This document shows positions 1-5,494 of a DNA stretch of 5,494 bases, piece after piece. The notes under the pieces were generated by a model. The model saw only the letters and a program-made list of their open reading frames with translations, made no database searches and was not told the DNA's origin. Made by a program: the position numbers and the translations under genes. Origin of the DNA: JAAYAN01 sp964437215 (GTDB lineage: Bacteria > Bacteroidota > Ignavibacteria > Ignavibacteriales > Melioribacteraceae); the NCBI GenBank assembly GCA_964437215.1, contig CAYTFZ010000140.1, positions 1 to 5,494 on the forward strand, read 5' to 3'. The number at the start of each line of letters is the position of its first letter. Within the stretch, counting starts at the first letter, position 1.

Positions 1-383
1 TCGCTTACCTTTTCAAGTTCATCGTATTCAAGCGCGTTACCAAAAAGTTTATTCGGCGCAAAAATATCAAACTGGTCTTCATCCCTTTTTTCTTCGGTTA
101 CTTTATAAAGTCCGGCAATAAGTTTTTCGGGGGCAATGTGTTCGTACCGGTACAGAGAGCGTATATCAACTTTAAGCAGTTCTTCGCGGTCGTCGTTTCC
201 GTATTTGTTCATCCAGTAAAGTTCCGGGTCTTGTCCGCGATGGGTCACCGGGTTTAACGGCAGTTCAAGCGTTTCCTTTCCCTGCGCTACTTTATTGCTT
301 GCGTTTTCGTAACCTGCTTCTTCCTTCGAGGGGATGTGCGCCCTTGTTCCGTGGTGATGAATTGAATCGATTTCTTTTGCCAT
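1..383 (-). CDS. mod: Type III restriction-modification DNA methyltransferase (Mod), N-terminal part, cut by window edge
   Basis: This frame opens with ATG at 383-381 and stays open for 127 codons until it leaves the window, so only the N-terminus is seen. It begins MAKEIDSIHHHGTRAHIPSKE and continues with HRGQDPELYWMNKYGNDD and VDIRSLYRYEHIAPEKLI. I recognise this N-terminal block from adenine-specific methyltransferases that pair with type III-like Res subunits; such enzymes methylate adenine in the recognition site and protect host DNA. The catalytic DPPY and AdoMet-binding motifs would lie beyond the left edge, so activity cannot be judged. The start lies 2 nt after the chaperone stop and has no good Shine-Dalgarno sequence, so translation probably depends on coupling to the upstream gene. 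GC content is about 45% by hand count, clearly higher than in the three genes upstream. The assignment rests on the N-terminal pattern and on the matching Res in the same operon. Confidence 0.82.
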   Translation of the reverse strand, partial: MAKEIDSIHHHGTRAHIPSKEEAGYENASNKVAQGKETLELPLNPVTHRGQDPELYWMNKYGNDDREELLKVDIRSLYRYEHIAPEKLIAGLYKVTEEKRDEDQFDIFAPNKLFGNALEYDELEKVS

Positions 384-385
384 AG

Positions 386-850
386 TTATTGTTCTGCTTG
401 TTTTTCATTTACAATTAGTTGGAACGAAACATTTTCCTTAATCATTTCAGTAACATTGATAGTAGGCAGCAAAAATTTATTAAATTTTGTATTTTCAGTT
501 TTAGTATGTAAAATTCCACGCAATGTGCCAACAGTAAGCATTGCAAGGTGCGCAATAAATCCCTGGGGAAATTCAACAGATGTTCCTTCAGGATTGATAA
601 GCTTTTCCCAATCTTCTTTCACAATTAAAAAATCACAACAAGCTTCCACTATAAGAAAAGGAACTTTTTCCTGTTCGAATACTATTTTCATAAAAACAGC
701 AATTATGTGTGCTTGAGTATTGGATTTAATATTAACCGAAATAGTAAAATTTGCAGGTTTGCCATCCTGATATGAAGTTTCTATTGTGGCAAATTGTTCA
801 GTTTTTATTCTGGCTAAGCCAAAACTTATTTTTATTTCATCTTTTTTCAT
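386..850 (-). CDS. SecB-like chaperone of a toxin-antitoxin-chaperone (TAC) module
   Basis: This 154-aa protein is about the size of SecB. Its C-terminal half carries the SecB-type signature: a proline and glycine turn before a helix (FPQGFIAHLAMLTVGTLRG, residues 94-112), then FLLPTINVTEMI (127-138), which matches the position of the LAPVNFDALF-like segment of classical SecB. The first half (residues 7-75) alternates in a way that fits the SecB beta-sheet. No signal peptide or membrane segment is visible, so it should be cytosolic. In TAC systems such a chaperone binds the C-terminal tail of the antitoxin, helps it fold and keeps it from proteolysis, so the toxin stays neutralised. Its start overlaps the antitoxin stop by one base (TAATG), which supports a role with that partner and not general protein export. 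It lacks a classical acidic SecA-binding C-terminus; the end is NEKQAEQ. Family assignment is by motif reading, without an alignment. Confidence 0.8.
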   Translation of the reverse strand: MKKDEIKISFGLARIKTEQFATIETSYQDGKPANFTISVNIKSNTQAHIIAVFMKIVFEQEKVPFLIVEACCDFLIVKEDWEKLINPEGTSVEFPQGFIAHLAMLTVGTLRGILHTKTENTKFNKFLLPTINVTEMIKENVSFQLIVNEKQAEQ

Positions 851-1320
851 TACGCCACCATATCATAAGGCCATTCTGAGATACCAGGTTTACCATCATC
901 ATCTGCATTGCAGCACGGCAGTTCATTAGAATAATCTTTACCAGGCACTGATTCAGTACCCAAATATGCCTCCCCTCCAGTAGGTACAGCTTCAGCTTCA
1001 TATATAAAGCTCGTCACTTCAATTAGCTGTATATCAAGCGCTGTTTCCAGTTTTGTAATTGTTTCAAGCGAAAGATTTTCGCTTCCTTTTACAATTTTAT
1101 TTACGTACTGGGGACTAACACCCATCTTTTCAGCAAGTTCTTTCTGCGAAACACCTTTTTTCCTGAGTGTCCTAAGTACTTTTAGTGCAATCTTTCCCGA
1201 AATATCGAGCCATTTTTCATTATCAATTCTCCACTGAGCTTCTTCCATCCATTTAGTATCGGGAATTGCATCAGCAAAAAGTCTTTTTACATTCTCATTC
1301 ATTTCTTCATTTTTTATCAT
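850..1320 (-). CDS. higA: HigA-like XRE-family antitoxin with chaperone-addiction tail
   Basis: This 156-aa protein has an HTH_3/XRE DNA-binding domain at about residues 43-103, with the helix-turn-helix core VSQKELAEKMGVSPQYVNKI (57-76) and the second half NLSLETITKLETALDI. The roughly 40 N-terminal residues include WMEEAQWRIDNEKWLDIS. The C-terminus (about 104-156) is a long, low-complexity extension rich in G, E, D and P that ends in SEWPYDMVA. A tail of this type matches the chaperone addiction (ChAD) region of TAC antitoxins, which makes the antitoxin unstable unless a SecB-like partner binds it; a tyrosine/tryptophan-containing motif is the known contact in the mycobacterial system. It probably neutralises the upstream toxin and represses its own promoter. 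The start is chosen at 1320 because AGGAG lies 6 nt upstream and the ATG overlaps the toxin stop (ATGA); Met7 is an alternative. The gene symbol is a family-level label. Confidence 0.85.
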   Translation of the reverse strand: MIKNEEMNENVKRLFADAIPDTKWMEEAQWRIDNEKWLDISGKIALKVLRTLRKKGVSQKELAEKMGVSPQYVNKIVKGSENLSLETITKLETALDIQLIEVTSFIYEAEAVPTGGEAYLGTESVPGKDYSNELPCCNADDDGKPGISEWPYDMVA

Positions 1321-1889
1321 TCTTCACTCCTAATTATATCGCTGTAATAAAAATCACTTTCTTCAATAAGGTAGTTTTCTTTCAAATATTTTTTTGCAAT
1401 TTCAAGTTTTTCCAATTCCTTTATTAAGTGTTCTCTATCATTCATTGTTTTTGTTAATTTTATAGCTCCGCCGGTAATTACAAATCTGTTTGGCGAAATC
1501 CTGATGGCATAGATTCTTAACCATGATTTATTCCTTAAACCATAGGCTTTTTGTCTTTCAAGGGTAATGTCAAAACTATCGGAAATAAGTGGTTTGAATA
1601 TGTTTTGTAATACTTCATCTGTATTAGTCTGTCCTTTAGTTGCAAGCTCAAAGATTCTTTTTTCTGTCTTTTTAGCATCATCTATTGTTAATAAAACAGC
1701 ATTCTCTATTTCTGTTTCTTCATAAAATCCGCTGTTTAAGTCAATTAAATTATCTTCAAAGAAGCTTTCTAAAAACTCATAATCTTTCCAAAGATTAAAC
1801 AAATTTCTGAACTCGTTTTCTTCCTTGTCATCAAACTGAACTGCCAAAAGACTGTTTTTAACGATTTCAAATATACTTAAAATTTCCAT
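1317..1889 (-). CDS. higB: HigB/RelE-like toxin of the TAC module
   Basis: This 190-aa protein lies directly before an XRE antitoxin, the HigBA order (toxin first). The recognisable part is C-terminal: WLRIYAIRISPNRFVITGGA (123-142) followed by IKLTKTMNDREH (143-154). That pattern resembles the beta-strands of HigB/RelE mRNA interferases, where a basic-rich sheet is followed by IK and TK residues; candidate functional residues are R125, R130, K144, K147 and R152. A charged helix, LIKELEKLEIAKKYLKEN, follows. The first 100 or so residues are acidic and mostly helical and are not typical of a short RelE fold (usually about 90-120 aa), so this is either an extended HigB or a distinct family with the same partners. 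The proposed role is ribosome-associated mRNA cleavage when the antitoxin is lost, which is inferred. The start is 9 nt after the res stop with no visible Shine-Dalgarno sequence, suggesting low or coupled translation. Confidence 0.68.
   Translation of the reverse strand: MEILSIFEIVKNSLLAVQFDDKEENEFRNLFNLWKDYEFLESFFEDNLIDLNSGFYEETEIENAVLLTIDDAKKTEKRIFELATKGQTNTDEVLQNIFKPLISDSFDITLERQKAYGLRNKSWLRIYAIRISPNRFVITGGAIKLTKTMNDREHLIKELEKLEIAKKYLKENYLIEESDFYYSDIIRSEE
1327..1331 (-). promoter_or_regulatory. Shine-Dalgarno site (AGGAG) for the antitoxin
   Basis: On the minus strand AGGAG lies inside the last codons of the toxin gene, 6 nt before the antitoxin ATG at 1320. It is the only strong ribosome binding site at any gene start in this operon and supports the 1320 start over Met7. 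Combined with the poor site before the toxin, it would favour antitoxin over toxin synthesis. Confidence 0.7.
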
Positions 1890-1898
1890 TAAATCAAC

Positions 1899-4800
1899 TT
1901 ATAGGTTTATTATCGCATTTATTAATTGATTCTTTATATCTCTTATATCATTTGCAATTTCAATAAAATGCCATTCTTCGTAATCATATTTCTCTTTAAC
2001 TGCATTAACTGCCGGAAGCCACCTGTTTAATACGTACCATTTTTTTTCATCCTTATCCGTATTCATCCCGGATATTTCAATCATCAGGTTTTTAAGAATG
2101 CCTTTTGAATTTTTTACTTTAACTATAAAATCAGGGAAATATCCTTTATCGTTTCCATCCTTAACATAAGGTATTCTGAAACCGAGAAACTGATTTTTCG
2201 CATAAGAAACAACTTCAGGAATTTCTTCAAGGGTTTTGGCGCATATACCTTCCCAACCGGAATCCATTGCAACGTAATTAATATGGCTTTTCTTTGCCTC
2301 ATATACTTCTTTTGATGTATTCCCGTGGACATATTTGGTACTACCAAACCTGTTATAAAAATTGAAGACAGGTTTGATATACTCGGATGTATTGATATGG
2401 GTATTAATCCCCCGTGCAATATGATCCACAACTTTTTTTGGTTCTTCAAAATAAATTAGTTTCTTGTAATTTTTATCGCTGATGTTTAGAACTAAAAGCT
2501 TGTTGTTATACCAATATTCAACTATTTTTTTCAAACGGTTGAATTTGTGAAATTTGGGAGTCCCATCATCATCTGAAAAATGATATTTTATCAATTCTTT
2601 GGTAAAAAGAAAAGTAATTTCCTGCTCTCGTTTTTCAAGTACGCTTTTAACTTGCATTTTCTCTTCTTCCGGTGTAAATGCAGAACCAAGAATTGTTTCA
2701 ACAGGAAATTTTGATCCGTCAATTTCAAAATTTTCAATGTCTGTAAAATCAAATTTTATTTCATCTTCTTCGTATTCTACCCTGTAACCGTCAATATTTG
2801 GAAACTCGATTTCATATTCTTCCTGTCTTTCCGGAATAGAATGAATGTGAGTATATTCTTTTGGTTCACCGGGCTCGGCAGTTCCGCCTTTGAAAAACTT
2901 GAAAGGAACCCCGATTATATGTGCGTATTCGGGTGGAAATTTTTCTATTACAATTTTTCTTTTATCAATAGTAGGATTTCCTTCTTTATCATATCCCTGC
3001 AAAAAATAATTCATCCTTCTTAAAGCGCGTCCTGCAACCTGCTCGCATAATAATTGCGAACCAAATGCCCTAAGCCCCATAATATGTGTTACAGTATTGG
3101 CATCCCATCCTTCTGTCAGCATCGAAACTGAAACTACGCAGCGGATATGCGCGCCAAGTTTGCCGGGCGCTCCTACCGTATTTACTACTTCTCTGAGAAT
3201 TTCGGCATCTGATATCTTATCTATTGAACCCTGACCGTGTAAATTTGCATAATCGCGCTTAAATTCTTCAATTTCAGAGGAGAATATTTTTTTAAATTCA
3301 TCGTTTATCTGACCGCTTTCTTCAAGCGCTTCCGAATCAATCAATAGCGTGGGAGCTTTACGTTTCAGTAAACCCGATTTTTCGTAGTTTGAAAACAAAT
3401 CATAATTTCCCGGAATAACTTGTTTTTCGCCAAGTTTATTTTCAAATTCATAACCGGCAATGAACTTGTACACTTCCTTTGAAACAGATGTGTTATTGCA
3501 AACAGCTATAAAAACAGGCGGTTTTGTAAACAAGGAAGTTGTTTCTTCACCTTTGTTACGGAGATTTTGATAATAATTAAGATAGTGATTATAAAATTGG
3601 TCTAATGCTCCTTTTACTAATGTTGGCAATTTAGGAGGTTCTTCAGTTATTGATTTACCTTCTTCTTTCGCCTCTTTTTTCCTTGTTTTTTGTCCTTTTT
3701 TGGGTAGTTCTTCTTTTACGTGTTCATATAAATTTCTAAGCTTTGGCATTGTCAATTCGTGTGTGCTGTCGGCCTCAGGTAAGAAAGGTATTTTTACAAG
3801 TCCTGATTCTATCGCTTCAATCAAACCAAAATCCGAAACAACCCATCCAAATAAACTGTATGCGTTGTATCCGGACCCTTGAAGATAATATGGCGTTGCA
3901 GATAAATCATAAACAGTTCTAATCTTGTATCGCTTATTTAGTTCTGCTAATCCGGTAAACCAAACAGCAGCTTTTGCATTTTCATCAGTTTCACTGTCAG
4001 TGGTTTTACCCTTTGATTTTGGTAAATAACAGTGGTGGGCTTCATCGTTGAATATCAGCAATCTGGAATCGGGCTTAAATTTACCTAAAACTCTTTTAAT
4101 AACTTGATTGTAATCTTCTTTAGGCTCAAATTTAATAGCTTTATTGCTTTCATCAAATCCTGCTATTTTCCCATCAAAAGGCGACTTTTTATTCCCTTGT
4201 AGTGTTCTTGGTTCAAATGAATGATAATTGGTTATAATAATTCTTGAATTAATGCCTTCTAATTTAGGTTTTAAATTTTCAGGTACAAGTTTACGTTGAA
4301 AATAATAATCTTTACGTTCAATTTCAGATTTAGCAGTTTTATCAACAAATAAAACTCCAAGTCTGTCGCGGATTGTAACGCCAGGAGTTACTATTAAGAA
4401 ATAATCTGCAAATCTGGTATCTTGTCTGTATTCCTGCCTGTTAAAAAAATTGTAAACTATTAAAGCAGCCATTACTACAGTTTTTCCTGTTCCGGTTGCC
4501 ATTTTAAATGCAATCCGGGGTAATTGATTTGCTTTTTCCGGACTGACTTCTTTTTGTTCACTAGCAATCAAATTAAGTATATGTTGTCCGGCATTGCTTT
4601 TTTCAGCAGCTTCATTTAGCCATATTGCAGTCTCTATCGATTCCTGCTGAGCAAAAAACAATTTCTCAACTGCATGTCTTTCTTCATTGTTAAACCAGAA
4701 ATTTAACAGCTCGCTGCTTACTCTTGTTGTATGGGGATAATTACTTTCGCGCCATTTTTTTATTTCTTGTCTTAACAGATTTACAATATGTCCGCTATAT

Positions 4801-4991
4801 TCTTCTCTGTGATCGTTTATAGAAAAAATTGACCCCTGGCTGCTTTGCCGGGAAGGAATCACATTTAAATCAGGTGTAAATATCCGCCTTCCTTCAATAA
4901 TTTTTTCATAATCCAACTCACCTTGGTCGTTGGTAGAATAGTGAAGAAGCGGTTCGGAATATGGACAGTTAAGTATTGGATTATTATTCAT
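1899..4991 (-). CDS. res: Type III-like restriction endonuclease subunit (Res), SF2 helicase-nuclease
   Basis: This 1030-aa protein has the full set of superfamily 2 translocase motifs. Walker A is MATGTGKTVV (164-173), motif Ia is FLIVTPGV (198-205), Walker B is the DEAH box in LLIFNDEAHHCY (311-322) and motif III is DLSATPYY (362-369). Motif V is MLTEGWD (624-630) and motif VI is QVAGRALRR (651-659). A lysine-rich insert occupies about 430-455. The C-terminus has a PD-(D/E)xK-like nuclease: E914 in GWEG, YFPDF (951-955, with D954), then IEISG (971-975, with E972). Type III Res needs Mod for DNA recognition, translocates or slides with ATP, and cuts DNA; it should act in the cytoplasm against unmodified phage DNA. 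A candidate Mod lies at the operon's end. The usual EXK lysine is serine here (S974), which may be family variation. It is intact, and its start follows an AT-rich leader without a clear Shine-Dalgarno site. Confidence 0.92.
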   Translation of the reverse strand: MNNNPILNCPYSEPLLHYSTNDQGELDYEKIIEGRRIFTPDLNVIPSRQSSQGSIFSINDHREEYSGHIVNLLRQEIKKWRESNYPHTTRVSSELLNFWFNNEERHAVEKLFFAQQESIETAIWLNEAAEKSNAGQHILNLIASEQKEVSPEKANQLPRIAFKMATGTGKTVVMAALIVYNFFNRQEYRQDTRFADYFLIVTPGVTIRDRLGVLFVDKTAKSEIERKDYYFQRKLVPENLKPKLEGINSRIIITNYHSFEPRTLQGNKKSPFDGKIAGFDESNKAIKFEPKEDYNQVIKRVLGKFKPDSRLLIFNDEAHHCYLPKSKGKTTDSETDENAKAAVWFTGLAELNKRYKIRTVYDLSATPYYLQGSGYNAYSLFGWVVSDFGLIEAIESGLVKIPFLPEADSTHELTMPKLRNLYEHVKEELPKKGQKTRKKEAKEEGKSITEEPPKLPTLVKGALDQFYNHYLNYYQNLRNKGEETTSLFTKPPVFIAVCNNTSVSKEVYKFIAGYEFENKLGEKQVIPGNYDLFSNYEKSGLLKRKAPTLLIDSEALEESGQINDEFKKIFSSEIEEFKRDYANLHGQGSIDKISDAEILREVVNTVGAPGKLGAHIRCVVSVSMLTEGWDANTVTHIMGLRAFGSQLLCEQVAGRALRRMNYFLQGYDKEGNPTIDKRKIVIEKFPPEYAHIIGVPFKFFKGGTAEPGEPKEYTHIHSIPERQEEYEIEFPNIDGYRVEYEEDEIKFDFTDIENFEIDGSKFPVETILGSAFTPEEEKMQVKSVLEKREQEITFLFTKELIKYHFSDDDGTPKFHKFNRLKKIVEYWYNNKLLVLNISDKNYKKLIYFEEPKKVVDHIARGINTHINTSEYIKPVFNFYNRFGSTKYVHGNTSKEVYEAKKSHINYVAMDSGWEGICAKTLEEIPEVVSYAKNQFLGFRIPYVKDGNDKGYFPDFIVKVKNSKGILKNLMIEISGMNTDKDEKKWYVLNRWLPAVNAVKEKYDYEEWHFIEIANDIRDIKNQLINAIINL
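1933..1963 (-). promoter_or_regulatory. Possible internal promoter for the TAC genes inside the end of res
   Basis: Reading the minus strand, TTGAAA (1963-1958) is followed after 19 nt by TATAAA (1938-1933), about 45 nt before the toxin start. Two near-identical copies of GATATAA lie next to each other here (1949-1933 region) and could serve as an operator. The spacing is longer than ideal for a sigma-70-type promoter, and the bases also encode conserved Res C-terminal residues, so this may be chance. It matters because TA genes usually have their own repressed promoter and there is no intergenic room for one. Confidence 0.2.
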
Positions 4992-5142
4992 CAGATTTTA
5001 TCAGTAAAATTTTAAAAGTCGAATTATACTTTTCAATATTGCCCCATATTAAAAACATTCATCTCCGTTCGAGTTGTTGCTAAAATAATAAATTATATTC
5101 AAAAAGACATAATAAAAATTTGGAAATATTTTTAAAGCTAAA
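4992..5142. promoter_or_regulatory. AT-rich leader with the likely operon promoter (minus strand)
   Basis: This stretch before res has no credible gene. Two perfect TATAAT hexamers occur on the minus strand, at 5028-5023 (about 32 nt before the res ATG) and at 5097-5092 (about 101 nt before it). Neither has a good -35 hexamer at 16-18 nt, and no clear Bacteroidetes TAnnTTTG box with a matching TTTG was found. Since the whole operon starts here, a promoter is expected; its exact place is uncertain. The same region would hold a plus-strand promoter if the repeat array to the right is transcribed. Confidence 0.4.
4995..5010. repeat. Short inverted repeat next to the res start
   Basis: ATTTTA (4995-5000) and TAAAAT (5005-5010) form a 6-bp inverted repeat around TCAG, ending 4 nt before the res start codon. 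The overlapping 5005-5014 segment is also a perfect 10-bp palindrome, TAAAATTTTA. It could be an operator or a weak RNA hairpin over the ribosome entry site, but all stem pairs are A-T, so chance is quite possible in DNA this AT-rich. Confidence 0.3.
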
Positions 5143-5192
5143 CTGCCTTTCCTTACGCAAAACCCCGTTTTCAGCCCAAAAATGGCATAAAG

Positions 5193-5486
5193 CTATTTAC
5201 TTATATTAAAATGCTGTTTCCGCCGGGCAAATACCTATTTCCGTTTGGTAAAATGCTATTTACTTTCTGCAAATATCTGTTTCCGTTCTTCAATATTCTA
5301 TTTACTTTCTTTAAAATTCAACTTCCGTTCTTTAAAAACCGACTTCCATTCTTTAAAATGCAATTTCCGTTTGGTAAAAAGGAATTTGCATTTTGTAAAC
5401 TTCTATTTCCATCGGGCAAAATTATGTTTCCTTTCCGCAAAAAGGTATTTCCATCGGGTAAAATTCTGCAATCCTTTCTTTCCCAG
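5193..5486. repeat. Degenerate 21-bp tandem repeat array, 13 clear units plus one decayed unit
   Basis: Units of exactly 21 bp follow head to tail without spacers, starting at 5193, 5214, 5235, 5256, 5277, 5298, 5319, 5340, 5361, 5382, 5403, 5424 and 5445; the segment 5466-5486 is a decayed copy. A typical unit begins CTATTTCC, has GTTTGG or GTTCTT in the middle and ends TAAAATG. Strongly kept positions are the TTT(C/A)C block and the AAA near the end; the middle four bases and the last base vary most. Looser copies extend left to about 5143, with an 8-nt phase break at 5185-5192. No unit contains an indel, which suggests selection on length: either 7-codon coding or two turns of the DNA helix. 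The array may continue past the window. Confidence 0.9.
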
Positions 5487-5494
5487 CCTCTTGG
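5211..5494 (+). CDS. Possible heptapeptide-repeat protein, partial, running off the right edge
   Basis: The plus-strand frame in phase with the 21-bp units has no stop from 5142 to the window end (117 full codons); the first ATG in it is at 5211. It reads as a heptapeptide repeat of the type LFPFGKM, with variants LFPPGKY, LFTFCKY, QFPFGKK and LFPSGKI; the lysine in position 6 is kept in 12 of 13 units and the phenylalanine in position 2 in 11 of 13. Several of the variable bases fall at third codon positions in this frame (TTT/TTC, GGT/GGC, CCG/CCA, CTA/CTG). Against a gene: the neighbouring plus frame is also open, as expected for any stop-free 21-bp repeat, and there is no clear ribosome binding site before 5211. 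I do not recognise a function. It would be transcribed divergently from res. Confidence 0.22.
   Translation, partial: MLFPPGKYLFPFGKMLFTFCKYLFPFFNILFTFFKIQLPFFKNRLPFFKMQFPFGKKEFAFCKLLFPSGKIMFPFRKKVFPSGKILQSFLSQPL

Noticed and set aside
456..716. Plus-strand open frame of 86 codons
   Set aside because: It lies wholly within the chaperone gene on the other strand and its translation has no recognisable domain; the minus-strand frame has the SecB-like motifs and operon context.
386..850. Housekeeping SecB of the Sec export pathway
   Set aside because: The gene is embedded in a toxin-antitoxin operon with overlapping start and stop codons and lacks a classical acidic C-terminus, so a TAC chaperone fits better.
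384..1898. Rho-independent terminators or insertion-sequence ends around the TAC cassette
   Set aside because: The junctions have only 2-9 nt or overlap, and I saw no GC-rich hairpin with T-run, no terminal inverted repeats and no target-site duplication flanking the cassette.
2123..2449. Minus-strand open frame of 108 codons inside res
   Set aside because: It is an alternate frame of the Res C-terminal region, which is well explained by the Res reading with its nuclease motifs.
2599..3023. Two plus-strand open frames of about 60 codons (2599-2787 and 2841-3023)
   Set aside because: Both are antisense to res, short, and rich in Ser/Phe as expected for complements of Lys/Glu-rich coding sequence.
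3700..3882. Plus-strand open frame of 60 codons
   Set aside because: Antisense to the central part of res; no motif or start signal supports it.
5193..5486. CRISPR array
   Set aside because: The 21-bp units are directly adjacent with no spacers, are degenerate, and no cas gene is present.

Overview
The window looks like a defence island of an AT-rich bacterium. The A+T-rich intergenic DNA, mostly weak Shine-Dalgarno sites and the style of the proteins suggest the Bacteroidetes/Ignavibacteria/Chlorobi group. That assignment is an inference from composition and protein style, since there is no rRNA or other phylogenetic marker.

All confident genes lie on the minus strand and read right to left as one tightly packed operon. 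First comes a 1030-residue type III-like restriction subunit (Res; superfamily 2 helicase plus a C-terminal PD-(D/E)xK-like nuclease) at 1899-4991. Next, after only 9 bp, is a three-gene toxin-antitoxin-chaperone (TAC) cassette: a 190-aa HigB/RelE-like toxin (1317-1889), a 156-aa XRE-type HigA-like antitoxin with a long C-terminal extension (850-1320), and a 154-aa SecB-like chaperone (386-850). Two bases after the chaperone stop comes the start of the type III DNA methyltransferase (Mod), which runs off the left edge (1-383). The junctions are ATGA (4-nt overlap), TAATG (1-nt overlap) and a 2-nt gap, so translational coupling from toxin through to Mod is likely.

The central observation is that a complete TAC cassette sits between the res and mod genes of one restriction-modification system. 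From TAC systems in general, the SecB-like chaperone should protect a chaperone-addicted antitoxin, which in turn neutralises the toxin. Placed inside an R-M operon, the cassette could stabilise the R-M locus, guard it, or act as a back-up abortive-infection layer if phage inhibits or occupies the chaperone. GC content changes sharply at the chaperone/Mod boundary (about 32% to about 45% by hand count), which fits a cassette of separate origin.

The right-hand 500 bases (4992-5494) hold no confident gene. The first 150 bp are a very AT-rich leader that probably carries the operon promoter, with a small inverted repeat just before the res start. From about 5143, and clearly from 5193, there is an array of degenerate 21-bp tandem repeats with no spacers, at least 13 clear units plus a decayed one, close to the right edge. 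It is open on the plus strand in two frames; one of these reads as a heptapeptide repeat.
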